Part shown: positions 1 to 10,141 of the stretch, in pieces
How positions within the stretch are numbered: position 1 is the stretch's first letter
How the letters are laid out: every line of letters starts with the position of its first letter
Program-made: the position numbers and the translations under genes
Notes under the pieces: generated by a model
Database searches by the model: none
The model's input: the letters and a program-made list of their open reading frames with translations, nothing else
Told to the model about the DNA's origin: nothing
Assembly (NCBI GenBank): GCA_036924285.1
Contig: JAYKYS010000018.1
Location: 4,712,001-4,776,000, forward strand
DNA from: Asterella californica
Lineage: Eukaryota; Streptophyta; Marchantiopsida; Marchantiales; Aytoniaceae
Direction: 5' to 3'
Length of the DNA stretch: 64,000 nt

Positions 1-2
1 TG

Positions 3-209
3 ACACTACGGGCAATAGTAGATAGATGCTTGGCAAGTACGATTAAGTTCGAAATTGAGGAGGAGGCTACTAGTCTCGGTAACATCTGTATCAACAAGCC
101 GTCTTGGCTTAGTCACAGGGAGAGCGGGGTGGATGACCCCGCTTCTTCTTGGTTAATAAATCCTTTCCGGCCTCGTCCGGTTCGTGTTTATAAACCCAAA
201 AAAAATTGA
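3..209 (+). CDS. C-terminal part of an unidentified protein, cut by the window edge
   Basis: One frame stays open from the left edge (first full codon at base 3) to a TGA at 207-209, 68 sense codons. The peptide is mixed in character and ends in a proline- and arginine/lysine-rich tail (RPRPVRVYKPKKN). Composition looks protein-like, but no family is recognised. The A-run at 198-205 lies inside the last codons and could instead be a poly(A) tail, so the 3' end of a non-LTR retrotransposon is an alternative. A Copia remnant in the opposite orientation begins within about 20 bp of the stop. The start lies outside the window. Confidence 0.35.
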   Translation, partial: TLRAIVDRCLASTIKFEIEEEATSLGNICINKPSWLSHRESGVDDPASSWLINPFRPRPVRVYKPKKN

Positions 210-224
210 GCTTTGGAATAAAGA

Positions 225-1230
225 TCTAGAGTACCTCTGGTATACTCTTCAGATCTCTTTCACTTGTTTTTACTATCACAACTCCAGTACCTTGAACTTC
301 ACATCCTGTATCATCCATCAACTTGAGTAACCTTAGAGTCTACAGTTGCTGAAAAGTTCTTCAAGAGTGATCTTTTGACTGGTCATGTGCTTAGAAGCAC
401 CAGAATCAATGTACCAATTCTTATCTTCTGTTGTGATAAATATCAAGTTGGTAATAAATATATTACCAACATCTTTTTCTTCTTGTGCATCTTCTTGAAT
501 AGCAATATTATTTGATGTAGAATTCTGACCTCCATTTGTCTTTCTAGCATAGGAATCTTCAATGTTGTGATTTTTTTTCACAAAAAAAACAAGTTTTCAA
601 TTTCTTTCTACACTCTTCAATCCTATGGCCTTTCATCTTACAAAGTGAGCAGAAAGTTGTGTCTTGGTTCCATGAGTAGGAAGACCCTTGTTTCTGAAAT
701 TGGTGCTCCTCTTTTCAATAAGTCTTCACCATAAATGTAGATCCTAGACTTTTCTGAAGGAAAAATTTTCTGATCAACTGTTCTTCTTCATGTAGAAAAC
801 TGCACAACTTCTCATAAGTTGACATATTCTCCTTTCTGTTGATATCAGAAAAAAATGAAAATATGAAGTACTAAGACTATTGAAAGTTATTAAAATCATA
901 TCTTCATCATCATATGTCTTTCTTGCTCTGGTTAGTTGCACATAAATATCATATATTTTCTCGAGGCTCATGAATATCTCCACTCTCATCCATTTTGATA
1001 GAATGTAAATCATTCTTCAACTTTGTCACTCTATTTTTGTTCATATTATCATATCTGATAGCTCGCTTCTCCCAAGCTTCTCTTCTTATATCAAGAGACT
1101 CAGTGGTAGATCTCATAATCTCTTTCATACTGGATATTGCTCTAGTTTGTTTCTTAATGAATCTTAAAGTTTCAATAGATTTCTCATCATAAAATATAAC
1201 CATCTTATCTTCTCCAAAAACCACATCTTA
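225..1230 (-). pseudogene. Ty1/Copia gag-protease remnant
   Basis: Reading leftwards on the minus strand there are pieces of a Copia polyprotein in the expected order. A UBN2-type gag segment lies at about 1224-780, split over two frames (1224-949 and 1013-774). A CCHC zinc knuckle (CSLCKMKGHRIEEC, about 650-605) follows. Then comes the aspartic-protease start WYIDSGASKHMT near 410, and a pre-integrase segment continues to about 230 in a shifted frame. Gag binds and packages the element RNA; the protease cuts the polyprotein. Several frameshifts and stops make it non-functional. No integrase, reverse transcriptase or LTR is seen, so the fragment is truncated on both sides. It is unrelated to the gypsy elements further right. 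Confidence 0.8.
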
Positions 1231-3809
1231 TAAATCCAGCGAACTACTTAATATTGATAGAGAAATGTTAAAATGAAGATTTTAAGGTTTCTTGGAACAA
1301 AATAGAATCTTTGATTCAGACTCAAAGAACACTATGAGGAACACAGACATGTTTTTTTTTTCATGCTTTTATACTCATATCCAGGGTTTAAAGGATTCCC
1401 AAAGCTTACCTTCAGCTGAATCAGTGAATGAATGAGCAACGAAATTTAGGTGATTTGAACATCAGAACATAAAAGGACATGCGTCTATTTTCTTCTCCTC
1501 GTTAACGTTGGGCAGCTTCGGCTCCTTCAAGCGTTTGAGATCTAAGCCAACCAGAACAGATGAACCTCATGCTGGTGAAGGTGATTGAAGGATAAACTTG
1601 CATGGATAAGTTCGCATGTGGAGGCTACTGAAAACCGTTACGACTCGACACGCCAATTTAGTAGCAATACTGCAGCAGATTTTGTTCACTTAGGAGCAGC
1701 CACATGGAACGGAATAAAGCTTTTTAACTTTACATCAACAACTTCAAAATGTCACCTTACCTTTCCTTTTCCTTTGAGGTTTCCTGAAGGAAACAAGAGC
1801 AGGGAGCCAGGAACTCATCAGAATACGGTAGATCATGTCAGACACCTAACGAGAAGGGCAACAACAAGAACGTCCACATGTCGTTATAAAACGCGAACCA
1901 AGAGCCAGAAAGGGAGGAAGAAAGGAGTTAGTGACAAGTCATTACAAGATAGCTGGGTTCCGTAAGTATAAAACACTTGTCTCTCGCATGAGCGATCAAT
2001 CGGAGGGTAAAGGTCGGAGGGCAAGGCGAGCATACCAACCATGTTTCCACGACTATGACGAGGTTAGAAGGTATAGGAGAAAGACAGACGTCGTTAGTCT
2101 CGAACACGTTTGTACCAATCGAGCGTTCTGGCAAGAGGTGCAGCCTCGCTTCACGTTTAAAATTATAAAGACGAGAGAGGAAAAGGGAAAAGGGAAAAAG
2201 GAAAACACAACACTGTCTCTCACCGCCTCTGTGGGAGTCTGTGCACTGAGGCCTTCTCTCAACTCGCGACAGTTGACTCCACTCAGTCCAAGGAGCCAAG
2301 TAACCATGGTGTGGGCTTGAGGTTGGGTATAGACCCTCGACATATCAAAACCTCAAGCATCACCGAAGGGGCAAGTTAGACGAATCCATAAATAGCTCGA
2401 TGGAGGAGGAGGTTACTCGCCTGTGGAGCTTAGGACGGCCCCCCAGTAGAGGACGGGCGTACTTGGGCGGGCGGTCCCACGTAATGTTCTCCCTTGTTCT
2501 CGCCATGTACTCCTCGCAGGTGCACGATAAGCCAAGGAGTTGCGAGAGAAAATCGACGTGACTCCGTCAGAGGATCACGACACCTGGCCGCTCCACCTAA
2601 GACTTTCATCGTACGACGAAGGAGGGTGGAGAAAGAAATGCTGGTATTACTTGGCACGCTCCAAGAGGCCCGTTAGTATCCGTCTCTTTGTGCATGATTT
2701 ACATACTGTAGCACTCATCCCTCTAATCCGAACCGTCTTGAATTAGGACGATTCACATGGCCCACTATTTTGCAGTTCCCGTCAACTGTTACAGTCCATC
2801 GGAGACTCAGTCCTTAGAAAGCACTATATAGACACGACCGACAACAATATTAGAACTTCTCATATCGGTATATTTTTCTAAACTACCGCCGGTGAAAATG
2901 ACTTCATTACTGTCAGTTAGTTCTTGTTACATTCTTTGCATTGAATATGGTAAGAAAGCAGATCAGTGTCTGAATGAGAAGTTCGTTCGAAATCATGCAT
3001 TGCACTTACCTTTCTTTTACCTGTACTAACTTCCTAACATGTTTTGCGACCAACAGAGTCCGTAAAATTTGAGTACTGACTTTTCTAGGTTTAGAGTTCG
3101 CGTCTACGGACCTGGTTGGAAAAATGATCAAGAGCTGCTGGGAAACGTGAAATGAAGCCATGTAGATTCATGATTCATGAAGTGGCTGGAGGCCATGCCA
3201 GTTGCGATCGATCTGCTGCCAAGTGTGAAGACTGGGGACGAAGCATTGATCATGCTCCCTCTTTTCTTTCTGCGTTCACTACCGGATCCACGATTTGATT
3301 AGAGGCCATGAATGTAACACGCTTGACTTCTCGTTGAATGATGCCTCATTTTGTGTCTTTGCGCCGACTCTTCGACGACTTGTAGTCTGGATAAGGCATG
3401 CCATTAGAGAAACTCGATAGAATCTAATTTTGGGTGTGCCTCTTCTTCTTCTGACAAGCCTTCGATGTCAGAAGTTGGGAACTCTTTAGATAGACAGAAT
3501 CCCAACTGGTAGAAAACCTGCGTGTGCTTTGAGGGCTGCACGCTTGCACGAAGAGGCAAAGTACTGGATCGAAACGTTCTTTCTTTGGGAGAAGGAGTTC
3601 ACGTGGTCCACTTCTTCTTGCATTACTCCTCCGTAAAGACTGCTGCCGTACTTCAAAACGAAGAGGCAACAAGAGTTCAAAACTTTCCGTTTCTATGAAA
3701 CCGTCGATTCCGAACTAAAAGTAGGTCTTCCTGTTGAAAGAGTCTGCACTGGGACTTGGACTGCTCTCGAGAGGAAACAGATAGGACGCTGGACTCCACA
3801 TGGCAAAGA
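1231..3809. other. no supported gene
   Basis: Open frames occur on both strands (for example 1585-1965 plus, 1928-2299 minus, 1931-2320 plus), but they overlap each other, and I recognise no motif in them. From about 1850 to 2700 the base composition is more G+C-rich than the surroundings, which could mark an old exon or promoter. Nothing in the sequence fixes this. Confidence 0.5.
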
Positions 3810-3989
3810 GCGTGCTACACTTCGGTCTTACGTGGTTTCAAGGTTTACTCTCATCGCACTATTAGGGAGTGTCAAAGTTAATCTTTTCATTATATTCTTG
3901 CGTGCTACACTTCGGTCTTACGTGGTTTCAAGGTTTACTATCATCGCACTATTAGGGAGTGTCAAAGTTAATCTTTTCATTATATTCTT
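3810..3989. repeat. 90-bp tandem duplication (2 copies)
   Basis: Units 3810-3899 and 3900-3989 both begin gcgtgctacacttcggtctt and are identical except for one base (c at 3850, a at 3940). The near-identity implies a recent duplication. No coding role is evident. Confidence 0.95.
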
Positions 3990-4295
3990 CTCTCGCAGTC
4001 CATAGTTACGGTCACGGTTGAATGTCTTACTGCGATCACTTGAGGCAATCGCAGGACTGATCGCAGAGGTCTCTCCTCCGGGCGTAGTTTTCTTTTGATT
4101 GTAAGTTTGAATTAAAGAATTTCTCTCTTAAAACTATCGGTCCTTTGCTATGGACAAGAAAGCTTCAGTCATCGGATGAGATATCTCTTTGTCGCTCAAC
4201 TGCACTCGGCTTGTGTTCAAGGTGTCATCTCGTATTCTCAAATTTTCAGTCCTCATCTTATCTAGAAATTTGTTATATTCTCGTGTACTTTCTAG

Positions 4296-4925
4296 ATGCC
4301 TCGTTTATCCGACCGTAGAGAGGTGTTGCAAAAGATGGAATTTATTTTAGAAATGGAGGCTCTTGGCAGTTTGGAGGATGATTCAGTACATTGTTTGACG
4401 TCAACTGAAGATACAGATTCAACCGATGATTCAAGTTTTGGTGATGAGATATTCGATTTATATTTAGCATTACAGAATGCAAGATATTTAGATCATTCTA
4501 TTACTTTTTTGAAGAGCAAAGATTTTATATAAGATTTCTTCTATGAACTATCAAAAGCTCTGTTTCGGCAGCTTACTCGTATGGATAAATATTCTTTCAA
4601 GCGTTACTTTTTCTTGTACAAGACCATCATGTTTTCATGAATAAGTCCAGATTTTCTCAAGCTCCAGTGGGATTATAGCTTGTAGTGGCACTTGATCGGT
4701 TAGGTCATAACGGTAATGAAACTTGTTTGAATAGATATCTTTTCTTATGAGGAATTAATCATGAGAGTATGATGAACTACAGCAAACAGGTGATGATCGC
4801 TTAGAATCCAGATTAAGAAATCAAGTGAAATGGTCCAATCGAGCTTAGTGAGTTGATATTGTAGATCATTTTGCTACAAAAGATTTTTCATGGTATGTGC
4901 GATTGATCGATGATACTTTACTTCC
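4296..4925 (+). pseudogene. PIF/Harbinger-like transposase relic, N-terminal half
   Basis: An ATG at 4296 opens a 78-codon frame with an acidic, Ser/Asp-rich segment. After its stop the similarity continues in shifting frames. A FRQLTRMDKYSF segment lies at about 4563-4600, then NKSRFSQAPV and VVALDRLGHNGNE at about 4640-4720, and MMNYSKQVMIA at about 4770-4800. A LIDDTLLPF segment near 4905 sits where the first catalytic Asp of the DDE nuclease (Pfam DDE_Tnp_4 type) is expected. This order matches the region before and into the nuclease of Harbinger transposases. At least four stops or frameshifts are present and the downstream D and E motifs are missing, so it is dead and truncated. Identification rests on recalled family motifs, not on a search. 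Confidence 0.6.
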
Positions 4926-4964
4926 TTTTGTCTATTCTTCCAATAGACAGAAGAATAGACAAAA
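4926..4964. repeat. 15-bp perfect inverted repeat
   Basis: ttttgtctattcttc (4926-4940) is exactly complementary to gaagaatagacaaaa (4950-4964), with a 9-base loop. It falls at the point where the Harbinger-like similarity stops, so it may mark a rearrangement or deletion joint. Confidence 0.85.
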
Positions 4965-4980
4965 ACTTCTTAAATATCAA

Positions 4981-5130
4981 ATCTAATGGTCTGAATCACT
5001 GTAACCTAACCGGGCGATTCAGGCTGAATCGTCCTTAACCCAGCGATTCAGCCTAAATCGCTATAATCTAACCGGACGATTCATATTGAATCACCCTTAA
5101 ATCAGTGATTCATCTTGAATCGCTAGAACC
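4981..5130. repeat. array of ~32-bp units each carrying a gattca/tgaatc palindrome
   Basis: Four full units and a partial one follow each other, each carrying a short palindrome such as cgattcaggctgaatcg, gcgattcagcctaaatcgc, cgattcatattgaatca or gtgattcatcttgaatcgc. The palindromes are joined by a taacc-like linker. Clustered palindromes beside a transposase relic resemble subterminal transposase-binding repeats, but that role is inferred. Confidence 0.75.
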
Positions 5131-5206
5131 TAATCATTCACACATTATCCTAAACATTCACAATTCAAAATTTTACACATTCACACAACATTCAACGCAT
5201 TGATGA

Positions 5207-5500
5207 TCATGAACTTACTAAGATTTCTCCCACCTCTTCGTCTTGAGCTTCTACCACCGCCTCTACCCCTGGTCTTTGGCAAGCGCCTCTACTATCACTA
5301 CCAGCTCCTCTCATCTTCATCACTACGATCTCAAGATCACTCAGAAATACTACCCTAATCAAAACAATAGTTCGATTTGCACACACAAAACACTCACAAA
5401 ACACTCTCTCATGCTCTAACTCTCACTCCGCAAAGTCTCCTCCCTCTCGTTTAAACTTTCTTTGTCCTGAACCCTCAAAGTCTCCTCCTTTGTAGGATCC
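5207..5500 (-). other. basic, RG/AT-hook-like coding remnant (uncertain)
   Basis: On the minus strand one frame between about 5290 and 5205 reads PKTRGRGGGRSSRRRGGRN, a basic low-complexity stretch like an AT-hook or RGG segment. It overlaps another open frame (5404-5207). It lies beside the Harbinger-like relic and could be a piece of that element's second, DNA-binding protein. It has no credible start or full-length frame. Confidence 0.25.
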
Positions 5501-5511
5501 AGTTCAGCGTT

Positions 5512-6843
5512 GTTGGAACCGATCAAGTATGAAGAAGGTGGGTTGATACCGAGTTTGCTATTTGTAGATGCCATCCTGTTAGATAGACATCTTCTCTTGA
5601 TACGAGATGATCTTGTTCGGACTCTCTGCAATTTGTGGAGACTCTAAACAACATGTTAGCGTTATCTTTTCCTCATTCAAATTTGGACAGTTCCATATGC
5701 TACTAATAACTTAGCTTTATGTCTTTTTCTGTTAAATGAAATCCATATACAAGTTTTGGACAGGGTAGAAAGTAGCGGCTTCACTCCGGGTTTTAACGGC
5801 ATCTCTTGTACAAAAGCGCAGTGCTAATGCTGATCATACTCGCGGCTTTCATTCAAGAGAAGAACAGTTTGGTATACACTCATAGGCTACTCTGGGAGGA
5901 TGCAGATGAAAATGAGTAGTTTGTCTATAATCCTCCAAGGTTCGGTAGTGGCTTTCTTCGACAACAGTTATCTAAGGCGCTGAAGGTTACAGCTTCTCGA
6001 CATCTCGGGTGCAAAGTTCCAGCTATGCGTAGCAAGTGATGTGGAATTTATTCATCAAGATCTATCTACATGGAAGATCTGTACTCTGCTCAAAATCGTG
6101 GTATTTTGTTTGTGGGGATGGTAGGCAAAAGTTCTGCTTGGAATAATATCTCTTTTCCAGATTGTTTTAGTGTGCTTCCAGGGCTGGTGGTAAGTTTTTA
6201 TATTTTGCAAAACAGAAAACTAGTGCTAAGAGGAAAGTGATAGTCAGAATACGTCAATTCATATCACTGAGCAGGTCTGTAGATAGATTTTGATGAGCCA
6301 GTTCCATCACCACTTGCTACGCATAGTTGGAATTTTGCACCCGAGATGTCGGAAAGCTGTAACCTTCAGCGTCTCAGATAGCTGTTGTCGGAGAAAGCCA
6401 CTACCGAACCTTGGAGGATTATAAACAAACTACTCATTTTCATCTGCGTCGTTCCAGAGCAGCCTATGAGTTTATACCAAACTGTTCTTCTCTTGAACGA
6501 AAGCCGCGGAGTATAGTCAGCATTAGCACTGCGCTTTTGTACAAGAGCTGCTGTTAAATTAAAACCCCGAGCGAAGCCGCTCCTTTCTACTCTATTCGAA
6601 ACCTGTATGTGGATTTCATTTAACAGAAAAGCACATGAAGCTAAGTTATGAGTAGCATATGAAACTGTCCAAATTCGAATGAGGAAAAGATAACACTAAC
6701 ATGTCGTTTAAGATCTCCATAAATTGCAGAGAGTCCGAACAAGATCAATTTGTAACAAGAGAAGACGTCTATCTAGCAGGATGGCATCTACAGACAGCAG
6801 ACTCGGTATCAGCCTACCTTCTCCATACTTGATTGGAATCAAG
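5512..6843. repeat. large inverted repeat, ~560-bp arms around a ~207-bp spacer
   Basis: The left arm (5512-6070) matches the reverse complement of the right arm (6278-6843) along its whole length with scattered substitutions and small indels. Landmarks include gatcaagtatg.agaaggt at the outer ends, tagatgccat, ttgtacaaaagcgcagtgct, and ctatgcgtagcaagtg...atctatctaca at the inner ends. The spacer is 6071-6277. A minus-strand frame in the left arm (5631-5416) and a plus-strand frame in the right arm (6724-6909) encode related basic peptides beginning QRVRTRS, as expected of mirrored copies. Reading inward, the left arm also holds a protein-like frame (from about 5818 to 6028) with one stop. 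No family is recognised. Confidence 0.85.
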
Positions 6844-7439
6844 AAATTAATATGCTACTGTTTAAATTTGATAAAACACAAAATTACCTCGATTAATAAT
6901 AATACTTAATATTCAAAATGTTGAATACATGGTTCATGTTACATGAAATTATGAAAGTCCATGGTTTATCAACATAAACCATTCTTTTCATAGGTTTATC
7001 TATAACGAGAAGAGAGTGGTTTCTCAGTCCTAAACCACTCCTCAGAGGTGGTTGAATCGAGGTGGGTGGTCTAGGAATTAAAAGCCAAGACTAAGATCGT
7101 GACTTCTGCAGCACAATGGATAGAAGAATATACAGTCTCACTGTTTTCAAAGTAATATTTTAACTGCTAAAGAAATCTAGCAAATGAGTTGTGATTTAAA
7201 AATGTCATTTAAAGATAATAACTTATCAAATTAATATATAAAGATCATAGCTGATCAAATTAACATATAAAAATCACAGTTGAAAATATAATAATCCACT
7301 CTGGAGGATGATATATAGTTCGAAAAGCCACTCCAAAATATGAAGGAGGAGATACTTATAGTTACAAAATTCGTTCTGTATCATTAAATTATTCTTGAAA
7401 TTTTATTTTATATTCAGTGGTTTTCATTCGATAAACCAT
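6844..7439. other. AT-rich DNA, no gene
   Basis: No open frame of substance. The stretch 6955-7075 is rich in aaacca and ggttta words in both orientations, like the array at 7440-7765, and may be a decayed outlying part of it. Confidence 0.5.
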
Positions 7440-7765
7440 CGAATTTTTTCTCTACGCTATTGTCTAGGTTTGGAAAATTGATAAGCCACGGTTTAGACTC
7501 TACTTAGGTCCAGAAAATGGATAAACCACCGTTTAGGCTCGAACATACATTGATTGATAAAATAGATACTTTTAATATTCAAAAAGGAAGATACACGATG
7601 CATGTCACATGAACAAAATCGAACCTAAGTAGTGGTATATCAGTTTTAGGAGCCTGAACCGAGTCTAAACAATGGCACATCAGTTACCGGACCTAAACCG
7701 AGCTTAAACTATGGTTTATCATCAGTTACTGAACGTAGACAGCGACATAAGGGGAAAAGGCCGAT
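7440..7765. repeat. inverted array of ~40-bp 'ggtttagactc' units
   Basis: On the left, two units (from about 7468 and 7505) carry gataagccacggtttagact and gataaaccaccgtttaggct. On the right (about 7620-7760) two to three units run in inverted orientation (gagcctgaaccgagtctaaa, ctaaaccgagcttaaacta). They face each other across about 75 bp, like a foldback element with iterated ends. Confidence 0.6.
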
Positions 7766-7861
7766 GGTTTATATCAGAAATAAAACACTGAAAAATACAA
7801 AGAGAAAGAGGGCGGAATGGTTTATGTACACGACGAAGTTTTAAGCATCTTCTTAGTGAAG

Positions 7862-8239
7862 ACAGAAATTGGCTTGATCACACCCCCAGTAGGTTACGTG
7901 AGCTTGATCATACCTCTCTTAACGATGTATGGCTTGATCACACCCCTGACTGGCTATTGCCGGTAAAACCAGTCACTTTGTGATGTTATTCATATGTGAG
8001 ATTGCACATATTAAAAGAATGAGAATATAGATAATTTAATGTTAAATACTTTAAATTACAGTGATATTTAGTCAAGATTGAGAATGTGTCTTTAATGTTA
8101 AATACTTTAAATTACAGTGATATTTAGTCAAGATTGAAAATACTAAAATGATAAACCAAAAAATAAATGACTGGTTACCCGTCAGAGGTATGATCAAACG
8201 CAACGATCGTATTGGAAGTATGATCAAACCAATTTCTGT
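7862..8239. mobile_element. ~378-bp MITE with terminal inverted repeats
   Basis: The left end acagaaattggcttgatca (7862) matches the inverted right end, which ends at 8239 and reads acagaaattggtttgatca on the minus strand. Further ttgatca(t/c)ac units recur just inside both ends (about 7902, 7932 and, inverted, 8190). There is no coding capacity. If the gypsy element and one copy of its TGTA repeat are removed, the MITE is flanked on both sides by agtgaag (7855-7861; right copy formed by base 8240 plus 15407 onward). That gives a 7-bp target duplication. The superfamily is not determined. Confidence 0.8.
8035..8138. repeat. 56-bp tandem duplication inside the MITE
   Basis: tttaatgttaaatactttaa... 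begins at 8035 and again at 8091. The ~48-bp blocks are identical and are separated by a short non-identical spacer. Confidence 0.9.
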
Positions 8240-8240
8240 A

Positions 8241-9213
8241 TTTAACGCCGTTTACTTAACTTAACCGGATTTGGCATGGGCAGTGATTATAAAGCACGTG
8301 GCGGCTACAAGGGGAAAAAGCGAAGGTTTGAGAAGACCCAAGTGCTTAATGGGTCACGAACCCTAAACCGGCCCATTGTAGCTTTTCACCTTTACACTGT
8401 ACGCGCAAACCAGAGAGCAGGACTAGGAAAACAAGAGACTACACAGAGAGTTGATAGCAGAGAGGTGCAGGCTGAAATTTTGCTGGGACTATGATGAGTG
8501 CAGGCTATGAGTAAATAGTTGCAAACTAAGACTACCAAGGAGAATCTAGTAGCGGTTAGACTGTTAATTTGAGATTGAGTCTGTTGAGTGGAAAATCAGA
8601 GCGTTCAGAGTGAAGAATAGCTTTCTGGAGAAATTCTAGTTCTGGAGTGAAATCCTCTCAGGAGAGTTGCAGAGCAGTGAAGAATTGTCGATCCAAGAGC
8701 TATTCGTGACCTTGTCAGCAATTGAACACCACGTATGTATATGAGCTCTTGATTTTCTCTATTCTATGATAAGCAAGCTGGGATTGTGTGTCAAAGCTGG
8801 ATTAGACGCACCTGGTGTGGTGTTGACTTTCTTTCGGTGTAATTACTTTGCCTTCCTACTTCCTAGCATCCACTAGGCTTCCTAGTCCTGGCTGTTATTC
8901 TTCAAGGATTATTGCTTTTCGACTTGATCATCAATAGCGGAAGGGCTGTCCAAATTTTATCCAACCCAGACCCAGAATAGCTTACACTGTGTTCTGAAAC
9001 CTGAGATTAGTACCAAAGAATTGCAAAACATTAGTTGGTTATCTTAAACCCGTCCTACGGTTATCAAATCCTTGGTGCTTATTAGAGGAAAGTTTAACGA
9101 ACGAGATCTGGAGACAAAAATAAAGTATACAGGTCTTCAGGGAGGTTCACGTTCGACGACTCATTGGTTAGAGACGAACGACTCGACTCCATGATCTGCG
9201 ATCGAACGTTACA
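8241..9213 (+). repeat. 5' LTR of gypsy copy 1
   Basis: 973 bp, beginning tttaacgccg (a changed TGTAACGCCG) and ending cgttaca; it pairs with 14433-15402. The short terminal inversion TGTAAC/GTTACA is shared by all LTRs of this family in the window. It would carry the promoter and the transcript start. Confidence 0.9.
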
Positions 9214-9214
9214 G

Positions 9215-9232
9215 TTGATATCAGAGCAGGTT
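9215..9232 (+). promoter_or_regulatory. primer binding site, initiator-Met tRNA
   Basis: ttgatatcagagcagg follows the 5' LTR and matches the TGGTATCAGAGC site complementary to the 3' end of plant initiator-Met tRNA, apart from one G-to-A change. Copy 2 keeps the unchanged site. Confidence 0.85.
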
Positions 9233-9263
9233 CAAGTTGAATTTTTTCTGAACACCGTCGACA

Positions 9264-10141
9264 ATGAAAGCTGTGTCGATTGGGATGGACGAGATGAAGA
9301 CGTTTCTGAAGAAGTTGGAAGGCCGACTTGAGCAAGTAGAAGCTGAGAAGAACAAGGTGCTTAAGGCGGATTTAGCTCAAGCAAAAGCGACACAGGAGAA
9401 AGAAGCAGAGGTCCCTATATCGCAAGCCGAGCAAGTCAAGGATTTAGCGCTGCTAGGTGAAGGGGTAGTTGATGCTACTCAAGCAGATAAGAATGAAGGT
9501 GGGTCACAAAAAGCGCAAGATAATGTTGCGGAAGGTAGCTCAGCCAAAGGAAGGACACAAGCGAAAAGTGAAGTGGGCTGAACCAGCAACGCCATCATCC
9601 TTCAACGGTGAGAAAAGCTTTTCCAAGTTTCAGTTATGGGTTACTGAGATGGAGAATTACTTGGAGAATTTTGATGAACGTAGCTGGTTCACCTATGTCG
9701 TTAGTAGACTAGAAGGAGAGGCGAAAGAATGGTATGGAGGTCAACAGCGGATGAGGAGTTTGAACGGTACAACTCCTATGTCCACTTGGCCGGAGCTGAA
9801 AGATGAGCTTCGACGACATTTGGTACCAGTGGATGAAGCTACATAGTCTCGGCTAGAGCTCATTCATTTGAGATAGACAGTACCTCCAGCGATTTTCTGA
9901 GTTCGTTACTAGTTTGCACATGGTGGATCGCACCGACCTGTTGTTCCACTTGAAGAAAGGTCTGCAAGGTTTCTATGCTAGTGTGTTTGATAGCTGGGTT
10001 ACGTTTCACAAGTCCGAGGATATGCAAGACTTGTTTGCGTGTCTAGAAGCAGCAGAGAACACTAGGGAGCGTAATTATACCGTGCAGCCTTCCAAGTTTC
10101 AGCGTGGAACAAGTGGTGACGAGCCTAGTAGAGGATTTTGA
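9264..10141 (+). pseudogene. gag of gypsy copy 1 (broken)
   Basis: The first ATG after the primer site (9264) opens an N-terminal, Glu/Lys/Ala-rich, probable coiled-coil segment (to about residue 60). A one-base insertion near 9547 shifts the frame. The frame running 9469-9846 then carries the retrotransposon gag core, with WAEPATPSSFNGEKSF and FQLWVTEMENYLENF. It stops at a TAG (9844-9846) where copy 2 has CAG. A ~14-bp deletion near 9875 falls between two gacag repeats. Gag resumes at 9914-10141 and ends at a TGA where copy 2 has TGG. Gag would form the virus-like particle that packages element RNA. The protein is not producible as it stands. Confidence 0.85.

Noticed and set aside
1585..2343. 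Several overlapping frames on both strands, up to 129 codons
   Set aside because: Mutually overlapping frames in moderately GC-rich DNA, with no domain, are expected by chance.
9264..9846. Programmed +1 frameshift in gypsy gag
   Set aside because: The two copies reach the same frame arrangement through different one-base insertions, so independent damage explains it better.
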